From: Streptomyces albireticuli
GTDB taxonomy: Bacteria > Actinomycetota > Actinomycetes > Streptomycetales > Streptomycetaceae
Assembly: GCF_002192455.1 (NCBI RefSeq)
Contig: NZ_CP021744.1
Location: 6,844,501 to 6,908,500 of the forward strand
Length of the DNA: 64,000 bases
Reading direction: 5' to 3'
Below the pieces are notes generated by a model. The model did not search any database and was not told where the DNA came from. It saw nothing but the letters and a program-made list of their open reading frames with translations. This document shows, piece by piece, positions 42,742 through 51,987 of this stretch (position 1 is its first letter; every line of letters starts with the position of its first letter). A program made the position numbers and the translations under genes.

Positions 42742-43071
42742 ATGCACAGCACCCTGATCGTGGCCCGTATGGACCCCGGCCACAGCGTCGACGTAGCCAA
42801 GCTCTTCGGTGACTTCGACGCCACCGAGATGCCGCACCGCATGGGCACCAGGCGCCGTCAGCTGTTCTCCTACCGCGGCCTGTACTTCCACCTCCAGGAC
42901 TTCGACACGGACAACGGCGGCGAGCTCATCGAGGAGGCCAAGTCCGACCCGCGCTTCGTCGGGATCAGCGAGGACCTCAAGCCGTTCATCCAGGCCTACG
43001 ACCCGGCGACCTGGCGGTCGCCGAAGGACGCCATGGCCACCCGCTTCTACGACTGGACGGCAGCCAAGTGA
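42742..43071 (+). CDS. polyketide cyclase, TcmI/UrdF/JadI type
   Basis: Small alpha/beta-barrel cyclase of 109 residues that closes the last rings of the angular tetracycle. Family blocks: STLIVARMDPGHSVDVAKLF, HRMGTRRRQLFSYRGLYFHL and ATRFYDWTAAK. ATG with AGAGAG about 6 nt upstream. It sits directly before KS-alpha, the F position of angucycline operons, which supports an angular rather than linear ring system. Confidence 0.92.
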   Translation: MHSTLIVARMDPGHSVDVAKLFGDFDATEMPHRMGTRRRQLFSYRGLYFHLQDFDTDNGGELIEEAKSDPRFVGISEDLKPFIQAYDPATWRSPKDAMATRFYDWTAAK

Positions 43072-43117
43072 AGCCGACCGACCACCTGACGGACGACACG
43101 AGGGGAGGCGACCTCTA

Positions 43118-44386
43118 GTGGGGCGCCGGGTAGTAATCACTGGAATCGGAGTGCTGGCACCGGGTGGTATCGGTACCAAGAACTTCTGGAGCCTGCTGAG
43201 CGAGGGCCGCACGGCCACGCGGGGGATCACGTTCTTCGACCCCTCGCCGTTCCGCTCCAAGGTCGCCGCCGAGGCGGACTTCGACCCCGAGCTGCACGGT
43301 CTGAGCCCGCAGGAGATCCGGCGGATGGACCGCGCCGCACAGTTCGGCGTCGTCACCGCCCGCGAGGCCCTGGCCGACAGCGGCCTGGACCTGGCCGGCC
43401 TCGACCCGTACCGCACCGGTGTCACCATCGGCAGCGCGGTCGGCGCCACCACCGGCCTGGACAACGAGTACCGCGTCGTCAGCGACGGCGGCCGGCTGGA
43501 CCTCGTCGACCACAAGTACACCCCGCAGCACCTCTACAACCACTTCGTGCCCAGCTCGTTCGCCGCCGAGGTCGCCTGGGCGACCGGCGCCGAGGGCCCG
43601 GCCACCGTGGTCTCCACGGGCTGCACCTCCGGCATCGACTCCGTCGGCCACGCCGTCGAGCTCATCCGCGAGGGCACCGCCGATGTGATGATCACCGGCG
43701 CGACGGACGCCCCGATCTCGCCGATCACCATGGCCTGCTTCGACGCGATCAAGGCCACCACGCCGCGCAACGACGACCCCGAGCACGCCTCGCGGCCGTT
43801 CGACGGCACCCGCAACGGCTTCGTCCTGGGCGAGGGCTCCGCCTGCTTCGTCCTGGAGGAGCTGGAGAGCGCCCGCAAGCGCGGCGCCCGCATCTACGCC
43901 GAGATCGCCGGCTACGCCTCGCGCTGCAACGCCTTCCACATGACGGGCCTGCGCCCCGACGGCCGGGAGATGGCCGAGGCCATCAAGGTCGCCCTGGACG
44001 AGGCCCGGATGAACCCCGAGGGCATCGACTACATCAACGCGCACGGCTCGGGCACCAAGCAGAACGACCGCCACGAGACGGCCGCGTTCAAGCTGAGCCT
44101 CGGCGACCACGCGTACCGCACCCCGGTCAGCTCCATCAAGTCCATGGTCGGCCACTCGCTCGGCGCCATCGGCTCGATCGAGATCGCCGCCTCCGTGCTG
44201 GCGATGGAGAACAACGTGGTGCCGCCCACCGCGAACCTGCACACCCCGGACCCCGAGTGCGACCTGGACTACGTCCCGCTCACCGCCCGGGAGCACACCA
44301 CCGACGCCGTACTGACCGTGGGCAGCGGCTTCGGCGGATTCCAGAGCGCCATGGTCCTGGCCCGTCCCGAAAGGAGCCTGGCGTGA
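43118..44386 (+). CDS. type II PKS ketosynthase alpha (KS-alpha)
   Basis: Condensing subunit of the minimal PKS, 422 residues. Cys169 lies in VVSTGCTSGIDS; the catalytic histidines are in NAHGSGTKQNDRHE and VGHSLGAIG. The GTG at 43118 (VGRRVVITGIGVLAPGG) has AGGGGAGG about 9 nt upstream and gives family length. It decarboxylatively extends malonyl units on the ACP together with KS-beta, with which it overlaps by 4 bp. All catalytic residues are present. Confidence 0.97.
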   Translation: MGRRVVITGIGVLAPGGIGTKNFWSLLSEGRTATRGITFFDPSPFRSKVAAEADFDPELHGLSPQEIRRMDRAAQFGVVTAREALADSGLDLAGLDPYRTGVTIGSAVGATTGLDNEYRVVSDGGRLDLVDHKYTPQHLYNHFVPSSFAAEVAWATGAEGPATVVSTGCTSGIDSVGHAVELIREGTADVMITGATDAPISPITMACFDAIKATTPRNDDPEHASRPFDGTRNGFVLGEGSACFVLEELESARKRGARIYAEIAGYASRCNAFHMTGLRPDGREMAEAIKVALDEARMNPEGIDYINAHGSGTKQNDRHETAAFKLSLGDHAYRTPVSSIKSMVGHSLGAIGSIEIAASVLAMENNVVPPTANLHTPDPECDLDYVPLTAREHTTDAVLTVGSGFGGFQSAMVLARPERSLA

Positions 44387-45600
44387 CCGCCAAGGTAGTC
44401 ATCACCGGCATCGGCGTCGCCACCCCCAACGGCCTGGGCGTGGACGACTACTGGGCCGCCACCCGCGTCGGCAAGAACGCGATCGGCCCCGTCACCCGCT
44501 TCGACGCCGCGCAGTACCCGTCCAAGCTGGCCGGTGAGATCCACGACTTCACCGCCGAGGACCACCTGCCCAGCAGGCTGATCCCGCAGACCGACCGCAT
44601 GACGCGGCTCGCGCTCGTCGCCGCCGACTGCGCCTTCGAGGACGCCGGCGTCAAGCCCGGCGACATCCCCGAGTTCGACATGGGCGTCGTCACCGCCAGC
44701 GCCTCCGGCGGCTTCGAGTTCGGCCAGAACGAGCTCAAGAAGCTGTGGGGCCAGGGCAGCCAGTACGTCTCCGCCTACCAGTCCTTCGCCTGGTTCTACG
44801 CGGTCAACAGCGGCCAGATCTCCATCCGCAACGGCATGCGGGGCCCCAGCGGCGTCGTCGTCAGCGACCAGGCGGGCGGCCTCGACGCCATCGCCCAGGC
44901 CCGCCGGCAGATCCGCAAGGGCAGCAAGCTCATCTTCTCCGGCGGCTTCGACGCCTCCATCTGCCCCTGGGGCTGGGTCGCCCAGCTCGCCGGCGGCCTG
45001 ATGAGCACGGACGAGAACCCGGAGCGGGCCTACCTCCCCTTCGACCCCGACGCCAACGGCTACGTGCCCGGCGAGGGCGGCGCCCTGCTCATCCTGGAGG
45101 ACGCGGAGGCCGCCCGCGGCCGCGGCGCCACCAACATCTACGGTGAGATCGCCGGTTACGGCGCGACCTTCGACCCGAAGCCCGGCAGCGGCCGTGAGCC
45201 CGGCCTGCGCCGCGCCATCGAGGCAGCGCTGGCCGACGCGGGCCTGGAGGCGGGCGACATCGACGTCGTCTTCGCCGACGCCGCCGGCACCCCGGAGCTG
45301 GACCGCATCGAGGCCGACGCCATCAGCGCCGTCTTCGGCCCCGGCCGGGTCCCGGTCACCGCCCCCAAGACGATGACCGGCCGCCTGTACTCCGGCGCCG
45401 CGCCGGTGGACGTCGTCGCCGCGGTGCTGGCCATGCGCGAGGGCCTGATCCCGCCCACCACCAACGTCACGCTCTCTCCCGAGTACGACATCGACCTGGT
45501 CACCGGTACGGCCCGCCCGGCTCCCGTGCGCGCCGCCCTGGTCCTCGCCCGCGGCTACGGCGGCTTCAACTCCGCCGTCGTCGTCCGCGCCGCGGACTAG
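44383..45600 (+). CDS. type II PKS chain-length factor (KS-beta)
   Basis: Partner of KS-alpha, 405 residues. The active-site Cys is replaced by Gln163 (VVVSDQAGGLDA), the decarboxylase signature of chain-length factors. The GTG at 44383 overlaps the KS-alpha stop (GTGA), ensuring equal synthesis. A decaketide length is expected for an angucycline system, but I infer that from gene context rather than from gating residues. Confidence 0.96.
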   Translation: MTAKVVITGIGVATPNGLGVDDYWAATRVGKNAIGPVTRFDAAQYPSKLAGEIHDFTAEDHLPSRLIPQTDRMTRLALVAADCAFEDAGVKPGDIPEFDMGVVTASASGGFEFGQNELKKLWGQGSQYVSAYQSFAWFYAVNSGQISIRNGMRGPSGVVVSDQAGGLDAIAQARRQIRKGSKLIFSGGFDASICPWGWVAQLAGGLMSTDENPERAYLPFDPDANGYVPGEGGALLILEDAEAARGRGATNIYGEIAGYGATFDPKPGSGREPGLRRAIEAALADAGLEAGDIDVVFADAAGTPELDRIEADAISAVFGPGRVPVTAPKTMTGRLYSGAAPVDVVAAVLAMREGLIPPTTNVTLSPEYDIDLVTGTARPAPVRAALVLARGYGGFNSAVVVRAAD

Positions 45601-45616
45601 CCCGGCGGACCCGCGT

Positions 45617-45657
45617 CCGCCGCGGCCCTCGTACCCCCGCTCGGAGGGCCGCGGCGG
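45617..45657 (+). terminator. hairpin between KS-beta and ACP genes
   Basis: A 14-bp perfect stem (CCGCCGCGGCCCTC with GAGGGCCGCGGCGG) in the 121-bp gap, followed by a pyrimidine-rich stretch. It may attenuate, or protect 3' ends so that ACP is made in excess. Confidence 0.6.
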
Positions 45658-45721
45658 GCGCACCCCCCTTCTTTTCCGGACCGCCGCCCGGCGGCACCGA
45701 AACATCTGTGAAAGGACCGGC

Positions 45722-45988
45722 ATGTCCCAGGAATTCACCATCGACGACCTCAAGCGCATCCTCCTCGAGGGCGCCGGCGCCGACGAGGGCGTCGACCTCG
45801 ACAGCGACATCCTCGACACCGACTTCGAGGAGCTCGGCTACGAGTCGCTGGCGCTGCTGGAGACCGGCGGCCGCATCGAGCGCGAGTACGGCGTCTCCTT
45901 CGACGACGACACCCTCGCCGAGAACCGCACCCCGCGCGCCCTCGTCGCCACCGTCAACGCCCTGCTGAAGGACGCCGTCGGCGTCTGA
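45722..45988 (+). CDS. type II PKS acyl carrier protein
   Basis: Carrier protein of 88 residues. The phosphopantetheine site is Ser42 in ELGYESLALLET, the normal context for aromatic PKS ACPs. ATG with AAAGGA about 7 nt upstream. It carries the growing poly-beta-ketone for the KS pair and is presumably activated by the PPTase at 52446. Confidence 0.96.
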   Translation: MSQEFTIDDLKRILLEGAGADEGVDLDSDILDTDFEELGYESLALLETGGRIEREYGVSFDDDTLAENRTPRALVATVNALLKDAVGV

Positions 45989-45999
45989 CCCCCCCCGGC

Positions 46000-46042
46000 G
46001 GGGCCGTACGCAGGCCGCCCTTCCCGGCCGGCGTACGGCCCC
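46000..46042 (+). terminator. hairpin between ACP and ketoreductase genes
   Basis: GGGGCCGTACGC pairs perfectly with GCGTACGGCCCC around a 19-nt loop in the 160-bp gap. It probably tunes ACP mRNA relative to downstream genes. Confidence 0.6.
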
Positions 46043-46148
46043 TCCCCGCGGGCGCCGTGGCCACGGGCCACCCCCGGACCACGGCGCCCGCCCCTCCCGG
46101 GCACACCACCCGGCACCCACGACTTCGACACCTCAGGAGCAGCACCCC

Positions 46149-46931
46149 ATGACCAGCACCCCTCGCGTCGCTCTCGTTACCGGCGGCACCAGCGGCATCG
46201 GCCTCGCCGTCGCCCGCCTGCTGGCCTCGCAGAACCACCAGGTCTTCATCGGCGCCCGCAACGCCGACAACGTCGCCGAGACCGTCAAGCAGCTCCAGGC
46301 CGAGGGCCTCGACGTCGACGGCACCACCCTCGACGTCCGTTCCACCGAGGACGCCCGCGCCTTCGTCCAGGCCGCCGTCGACCGCTTCGGCACCGTCGAC
46401 GTCCTGGTCAACAACGCCGGCCGCAGCGGCGGCGGCGTCACGGCCGACATCGACGACGAGCTGTGGCACGACGTCATCGACACCAACCTCAACAGCGTCT
46501 TCCGCCTCACCCGCGAGGTTCTCACCACCGGTGGCCTGCGCAACAAGGACCGCGGCCGCATCATCAACATCGCCTCGACCGCCGGCAAGCAGGGTGTCGT
46601 CCTGGGCGCCCCGTACTCCGCCTCCAAGCACGGCGTCGTCGGCTTCACCAAGGCCCTGGGCAACGAGCTCGCCCCGACCGGCATCACCGTGAACGCCGTC
46701 TGCCCCGGCTACGTCGAGACGCCGATGGCCCAGCGCGTCCGCCAGGGCTACGCCGCCGCCTACGACGCCACCGAGGACGCGATCCTCCAGAAGTTCCAGT
46801 CGAAGATCCCGCTCGGCCGCTACTCCACCCCGGAGGAGGTCGCCGGCCTGGTCGGTTACCTCGCCTCCGACACCGCGGCCTCCATCACCGCGCAGGCCCT
46901 CAACGTCTGCGGCGGCCTCGGCAACTTCTAG
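46149..46931 (+). CDS. C-9 ketoreductase (ActIII/UrdD type)
   Basis: SDR of 260 residues that reduces the nascent polyketide, normally at C-9. NADPH motif TGGTSGIG, NNAGRSGGG, catalytic Ser in NIASTAGKQG, Tyr-x-x-x-Lys in PYSASKHG, and the C-terminal ALNVCGGLGNF typical of ActIII homologues. ATG with CAGGAG about 9 nt upstream. It sits between ACP and aromatase, the D position. Confidence 0.95.
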   Translation: MTSTPRVALVTGGTSGIGLAVARLLASQNHQVFIGARNADNVAETVKQLQAEGLDVDGTTLDVRSTEDARAFVQAAVDRFGTVDVLVNNAGRSGGGVTADIDDELWHDVIDTNLNSVFRLTREVLTTGGLRNKDRGRIINIASTAGKQGVVLGAPYSASKHGVVGFTKALGNELAPTGITVNAVCPGYVETPMAQRVRQGYAAAYDATEDAILQKFQSKIPLGRYSTPEEVAGLVGYLASDTAASITAQALNVCGGLGNF

Positions 46932-47002
46932 AGCCACGCCGCTCCGCAAACACCGTTCCGACCGACCCGCCACCGACTGGCACACACCAAGGAGTTCCGG
47001 AC

Positions 47003-47947
47003 ATGCCGCAGTCCCCGCTGCGTGAGGTGGAGCACGAGATCACCGTCTCGGCCCCGGCCGCCGCCGTCTACCGCCTGATCGCCGACGTCGCGAACTGGCC
47101 GCGCATCTTCCCGCCCACCATCTACGTCGACCACCTGGAGCAGGGCGAGAACACCGAGCGCATCCGCATCTGGGCCACCGCCAACGGCGAGCCCAAGAAC
47201 TGGACCAGCCGCCGCACGCTGGACCCCGAGGCCCTGCGCATCACCTTCCGCCAGGAGGTCTCCACCCCGCCGGTCGCCACCATGGGCGGCACCTGGATCA
47301 TCGAGCCGCTCTCCGAGGGCACCTCCCGGGTCCGGCTGCTGCACGACTACACCGCCGTCGACGAGGCCCCCGAGTCGCTGGCGTGGATCGACGAGGCCGT
47401 CGACCGCAACTCGCGCTCCGAGCTCGCCGCGCTGAAGAGCAACGTCGAACTCGCCCACGCCGCCGAGGAGGTGACCTTCTCCTTCGAGGACACCGTCCAG
47501 ATCAACGGCTCGGCCAAGGACGTCTACGACTTCATCAACGAGGCGCACCTGTGGTCCGAGCGCCTCCCGCACGTGGCCACCGTCCGGCTGGAGGAGGACA
47601 CCCCCGGGCTCCAGAGCCTGGAGATGGACACCCGCGCCAAGGACGGCTCGACCCACACCACCAAGTCCTACCGGGTCACCTTCCCCAGCCACAAGATCGC
47701 CTACAAGCAGGTCACCCTGCCGGCGCTCATGACGCTGCACACCGGCTACTGGACGTTCGCCGAGAACGAGGACGGCGTCGCGGCCTCCTCCCAGCACACC
47801 GTCACCCTCAACACCGAGAACATCACCAAGATCCTCGGTCCGGACGCCGGTGTCGCCGAGGCCAGGGCCTACGTCCACACCGCCCTGAGCACCAACAGCA
47901 CCGCGACGCTGAACCACGCCAAGGCCCACGCCGAGCAGCAGCGCTGA
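47003..47947 (+). CDS. didomain aromatase/cyclase (UrdL/ActVII type)
   Basis: Two START-like domains (about 1-150 and 155-310), 314 residues. Domain 1: EHEITVSAPAAAVYRLIADVANWPRIFPPT; domain 2: TFSFEDTVQINGSAKDVYDFINEAHLWSERLPH. It dehydrates and aromatises the first ring after C-9 reduction. ATG with AAGGAG about 9 nt upstream. It ends 2 bp before the next start, so translation is coupled. Confidence 0.94.
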   Translation: MPQSPLREVEHEITVSAPAAAVYRLIADVANWPRIFPPTIYVDHLEQGENTERIRIWATANGEPKNWTSRRTLDPEALRITFRQEVSTPPVATMGGTWIIEPLSEGTSRVRLLHDYTAVDEAPESLAWIDEAVDRNSRSELAALKSNVELAHAAEEVTFSFEDTVQINGSAKDVYDFINEAHLWSERLPHVATVRLEEDTPGLQSLEMDTRAKDGSTHTTKSYRVTFPSHKIAYKQVTLPALMTLHTGYWTFAENEDGVAASSQHTVTLNTENITKILGPDAGVAEARAYVHTALSTNSTATLNHAKAHAEQQR

Positions 47948-47949
47948 CC

Positions 47950-50307
47950 ATGGCCGACCACCCCTTCACCGAAACCCAGGTGATCGTGGTCGGTGCGGGG
48001 CCCGTGGGACTGATGCTCGCCGGCGAGCTCCGGCTCGCCGGCGCGGACGTCATCGTCGTCGAGCAGCGCACCGAGCCCAGCACCGCATCGCGGGCCACCA
48101 CCCTGCACGCCCGCACCATGGAGATCCTCGACAGCCGGGGCCTGCTGGAGAAGCTCGGCACCGTACCCGGCGAGACCATGGGCCACTTCGGCGGCATCCC
48201 CCTCGACCTCACCCTTCCCAGCCCTCACCCGGGGCAGTGGAAGGTCCCGCAGATCCGCACCGAGGAACTGCTCCAGGAGTGGGCGACCGGCCTCGGCGCG
48301 GTCGTCCTGCGCGGCCACCGGCTGCGTGCCCTGGACATCACCGGGGACTACGCCGGCGCCGAGGTCGAGGGCCCCGACGGCACCGTCCACCTGCGCGCCA
48401 AGTGCCTGGTCGGCTGTGACGGCGAGGACAGCGCGGTCCGCGCCCTGGGCGGCTTCGACTTCCCCGGCACCGTCGCCACCCGTGAGCTGCTGCGCGCCGA
48501 CGTCGCGGGCATCGACATCCCCGCGCGCCGCTTCCAGCGGCTGCCCGGGGGCCTCGCCATCGCCGCCCGCCGGCCCGACGGCGTCACCCGCGTCATGGTC
48601 TGCGAGTTCGACCGCGAGGACGGGCCCCGCACCGGCGACCTCGACTTCGCCGAGATCGTCGGCGCCTGGCGGCGCGTCACCGGCGAGGACATCGGCTCGG
48701 GCACCCCGCTGTGGGTCAACGCCTTCACCGACGGCTCCCGTCAGGCGGCGACCTACCGGGACTACCGGCTCTTCCTCGCCGGCGACGCCGCCCACCAGCA
48801 GATGCCGATCGGCGGGCAGGCCCTCAACCTCGGCCTCCAGGACGCCGTCAACCTCGGCTGGAAGCTGGCCGCCCAGGTCGCCGGCCGGGGCCCCGACGGG
48901 CTCCTGGACAGCTACCACAGCGAGCGCCACGCCGTCGGCCGCCGCACCCTGAGCAACATCCAGGCACAGGCCCTGCTGCTGCTCGGCGGCGGCGAGGTCG
49001 AGGCCGCCCGCGAGGTGCTGGCCGAGCTGATCGCGGACGAAGGCGTCCGCACCCACCTCGCCGGCATGGTCTCCGGGCTCGACGTCCGCTACGACGTGGC
49101 GGAGGGCACCCACCCGCTGCTCGGCGCCCGGCTGCCGCACCGGCCGCTGGAGACCGCCGGCGGACCCGCCACCACCACCTCCCTGCTGCGCACCGGCAAG
49201 GGCCTGCTCCTGGACCTCACGGGCGGGGCCCGGTTCGCCGCCACCGCGGAGCCCTGGTCCTCGCTCGTCCGCACCGTCGGCGCCACCGTGGTGGCCGGCG
49301 AACGGGCGACCGTGCGCCCGGAGGAGTGGCCCGAGGGGACCGACGCGCTCCTGGTGCGCCCCGACGGACACGTGGTCTGGGCGGCCACCGACGGCCACGC
49401 GGACCTCACCGGCCTCACCACGGCCCTCACCCGCTGGTTCGGCGACCCGGCGCTGCTCGCCGCGGCACCCACCGCCGCACCCGCACCCGCATCAGCACCC
49501 TCAGCTTCAGTGACCGAAGCTTCAGTGACCGACAGGAGTACCGCCATGGGCAGGCTCAACGGCAAGACCGCGCTCGTCACCGGTTCCAGCCGCGGCATGG
49601 GCCGCGCCACCGCGATCCGGCTGGCACGGGAAGGCGCGCTCGTCGCCGTCCACTACACCAACGGCAAGGAGGCGGCCGAGGACGTCGTCGCCACCATCGA
49701 GAAGGACGGCGGCCGCGCCTTCGCGATCCGTGCCGAACTGGGCGTCACCGGCGACGTCCACGAGCTGTTCCTCGGCCTGGAGCAGGGCCTGAAGGACCGC
49801 ACCGGCTCCACCGAGCTGAACATCCTCGTCAACAACGCCGGCGTCATGGGCGGCGTCGCGGCCGAGGACACCACCCCGGAGCAGTTCGACCGCCTCTACG
49901 CGGTCAACGCCAAGGCGCCGTTCTTCATCATCCAGCGCGCCCTGAAGAACATGCCGAGCGGCGGCCGCATCATCAACATCTCCTCCGGCCTCACCAAGGT
50001 GGCCAACCCCGAGGAGATCGCCTACGCGATGACCAAGGGCGCCGTCGAGCAGCTCGCCCTGCACTTCGCCAAGCTCCTGGGCCCGCGCAACATCACCATC
50101 AACAGCGTCGCCCCGGGCATCACCCGCAACGGCAACCCGGCGTTCGACATCCCCGAGGTCGTCGACCAGATGGCGGCCCTGTCCGCCTTCAACCGGGTCG
50201 GCGAGCCGCAGGACGTCGCCGACGTCGTCGCCTTCCTGGCCACCGACGACGCCCGCTGGATCACCGGCGCCTTCCTCGACGCCACCGGCGGCACGCTCCT
50301 CGGCTGA
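47950..50307 (+). CDS. oxygenase-SDR fusion (PgaM/UrdM-like)
   Basis: Bifunctional protein of 785 residues. The oxygenase half (1-510) has QVIVVGAGPVGLMLAGELRL, LVGCDGEDSAVRALGGFDFPG and GDAAHQQMPIGGQALNLGLQ. An Ala/Pro/Ser/Thr linker (about 500-532) leads to an SDR domain (533-785) with ALVTGSSRGMG, NNAGVMGG, Ser in NISSGL, Tyr-x-x-x-Lys in IAYAMTKGA and a C-terminal FLDATGGTLLG. In gaudimycin and urdamycin pathways such proteins perform oxygenation and ketoreduction after the E oxygenase, and the reductase is also made separately from an internal start. The same arrangement is visible here. It overlaps nothing; the ATG at 47950 is 2 bp after the cyclase stop. Confidence 0.94.
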   Translation: MADHPFTETQVIVVGAGPVGLMLAGELRLAGADVIVVEQRTEPSTASRATTLHARTMEILDSRGLLEKLGTVPGETMGHFGGIPLDLTLPSPHPGQWKVPQIRTEELLQEWATGLGAVVLRGHRLRALDITGDYAGAEVEGPDGTVHLRAKCLVGCDGEDSAVRALGGFDFPGTVATRELLRADVAGIDIPARRFQRLPGGLAIAARRPDGVTRVMVCEFDREDGPRTGDLDFAEIVGAWRRVTGEDIGSGTPLWVNAFTDGSRQAATYRDYRLFLAGDAAHQQMPIGGQALNLGLQDAVNLGWKLAAQVAGRGPDGLLDSYHSERHAVGRRTLSNIQAQALLLLGGGEVEAAREVLAELIADEGVRTHLAGMVSGLDVRYDVAEGTHPLLGARLPHRPLETAGGPATTTSLLRTGKGLLLDLTGGARFAATAEPWSSLVRTVGATVVAGERATVRPEEWPEGTDALLVRPDGHVVWAATDGHADLTGLTTALTRWFGDPALLAAAPTAAPAPASAPSASVTEASVTDRSTAMGRLNGKTALVTGSSRGMGRATAIRLAREGALVAVHYTNGKEAAEDVVATIEKDGGRAFAIRAELGVTGDVHELFLGLEQGLKDRTGSTELNILVNNAGVMGGVAAEDTTPEQFDRLYAVNAKAPFFIIQRALKNMPSGGRIINISSGLTKVANPEEIAYAMTKGAVEQLALHFAKLLGPRNITINSVAPGITRNGNPAFDIPEVVDQMAALSAFNRVGEPQDVADVVAFLATDDARWITGAFLDATGGTLLG
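49534..49548 (+). promoter_or_regulatory. internal ribosome site and start for a separate reductase subunit
   Basis: AGGAG at 49534-49538 precedes an in-frame ATG at 49546 by 7 nt, exactly at the start of the SDR domain (MGRLNGKTALVTG). It would yield a 253-residue free reductase. Internal initiation at this place is known for PgaM-type genes. Confidence 0.8.
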
Positions 50308-50378
50308 GCCGTCACCCCAGGGCACGCCAGGGCGCTCCCCGGCCCCTCGGGCGCCCGCGCGCCCGGCGCGCAACCGGC

Positions 50379-50410
50379 GGGGCCGGCCGCATCCCCCTGC
50401 GGCCGGCCCC
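50379..50410 (+). terminator. 13-bp perfect hairpin after the fusion gene
   Basis: GGGGCCGGCCGCA pairs with TGCGGCCGGCCCC around TCCCCC, in the 163-bp gap before the exporter gene. It may end or attenuate the PKS transcript. Confidence 0.65.
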
Positions 50411-50470
50411 CCGCCCGTTCCCCCGCCCCGCCCTCTTTCCTTCTTTCCCACAGGGTTTCGGAAAAGGACC

Positions 50471-51916
50471 ATGAACCGCTCGTCGACCCTCCCCTTCCCC
50501 GTCGCCGCGGCGCCCTCCGACCGGTGGAGCCCCCGCCTGTGGGGCCTCCTGCTGGTCCTCGCCGGCAACATGCTCATCGACGCCCTCGAGGTGTCCGTGG
50601 CCGTCGTGGCCCTGCCCTCGATCGGTGACGACCTCGGCCTGGCCGCCACCACCGCGCAGTGGACGATGAGCGGCTTCGCCCTCGGCTTCGGCGCCCTGAT
50701 GCTCTTCGGCGCCCGCGTCGTCACCCACCTCGGCCGGCGCCGCATGTACCTCGTCGCGCTGCTCGCCTTCGCGGCCGCCTCCCTCGTCGCCGCCCTGACC
50801 GGCGACCCGGCGGTGCTGATCGCCACCCGGTTCGTCAAGGGCTTCTGCGCCGCCCTGACGGCACCCACCGGCCTGGCCATCCTCGCCACCGCCTTCCCCG
50901 AGGGCCGCGAACGCGACCGCGCCGTCTCCGTCTACACCCTGGCCGGGGCCAGCGGCTTCACCGCCGGGCTGCTCCTCTCCGGCGCCCTGACCACCGTCAG
51001 CTGGCGCCTGACCTTCCTCTTCCCGGCCCCCGTGGTCCTGCTCCTCTTCGTCTTCTGCCTGCGCCTCGTGCCCGCCGACCCGCCCGCGGACACCACCACG
51101 CCGCGCCGCTACGACCTCGCGGGCGCCACCACCCTGCTGGCCGCCCTGAGCTCCCTGGTGTACGCCCTCTCCGGCCTGCCCCACCACGGACTCGGCGACG
51201 CGCGCACCCTCGTGCCGCTGGCCGCGACCGCGGTGCTCCTCGGCGCGTTCCTCTGGATCGAGCGCACCACCGACCGGCCCCTGATCCGCCCCGCCGTCCT
51301 GACGGAGCGCACCATGCTGCGCTCGGCGCTCGGCGCCGCCTGCCTCAACGGCTCCTACCTGGGCCTGCTGTTCGTCGTCACCTTCCAGACCCGCACCGTG
51401 CTGGACTACGGGCCGATGCGGACGGCGCTGGCCATCCTCCCGGCGAGCCTGCCCCTGGCCGTCACCGCGCTGGCCTCCGGACGGCTCGTACGCCGCTTCG
51501 GCACCCCCCGGCTGATCGCCGCCGGCGCCCTCGCCCCGCTGGCCGGCTACGCCCTCTACCTGCGGCTGCCCGCCTCCCCGGACTACGTCACCGACATCCT
51601 GCCGACCATGCTGCTGGTCGGGGCGGGCTTCGTCGCCTCCTTCGCGGCCCTCAACATGCAGGCCGTCTCGGGCTTCCCGCCCGAGCGGCGCGGTGAGGCG
51701 GGCGGCGCCTACCAGACGGCCGTCCAGCTCGGCGCCGCCCTGATGGTCGCCGCGACCGCCGCCCTCCTCGCGGCGAACGAGGCGCCCGCCGGCGCCTCCC
51801 CGCAGGAGGCCATGGCCGCCTACCGGCCCGCGATGTGGCTGGTGACCGCCGTCGGCCTGGCCGGCCTGCTGGTCGCCCTCACCGGAGTGGCGCGCCGGTC
51901 CCGGCCCACCCGCTGA
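50471..51916 (+). CDS. MFS exporter (J position of angucycline operons)
   Basis: Drug/proton antiporter of 481 residues. LIDALEVSVAVVALPSIGDDLG (helix 1 motif), QWTMSGFALGFGALMLFGARVVTHLGRRRMYL (motif A), and many further hydrophobic helices. ATG with AAAAGGA about 3-5 nt upstream. Located directly after the M gene, like UrdJ/LanJ, which export the product and confer self-resistance. Confidence 0.88.
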   Translation: MNRSSTLPFPVAAAPSDRWSPRLWGLLLVLAGNMLIDALEVSVAVVALPSIGDDLGLAATTAQWTMSGFALGFGALMLFGARVVTHLGRRRMYLVALLAFAAASLVAALTGDPAVLIATRFVKGFCAALTAPTGLAILATAFPEGRERDRAVSVYTLAGASGFTAGLLLSGALTTVSWRLTFLFPAPVVLLLFVFCLRLVPADPPADTTTPRRYDLAGATTLLAALSSLVYALSGLPHHGLGDARTLVPLAATAVLLGAFLWIERTTDRPLIRPAVLTERTMLRSALGAACLNGSYLGLLFVVTFQTRTVLDYGPMRTALAILPASLPLAVTALASGRLVRRFGTPRLIAAGALAPLAGYALYLRLPASPDYVTDILPTMLLVGAGFVASFAALNMQAVSGFPPERRGEAGGAYQTAVQLGAALMVAATAALLAANEAPAGASPQEAMAAYRPAMWLVTAVGLAGLLVALTGVARRSRPTR

Positions 51917-51987
51917 GGCATCCGCCACCGGCCCTGCCGGCCCCCTTCGCCATGTCCGTTCCGCCCCTTCCGCAGTTTGGGAGACCC

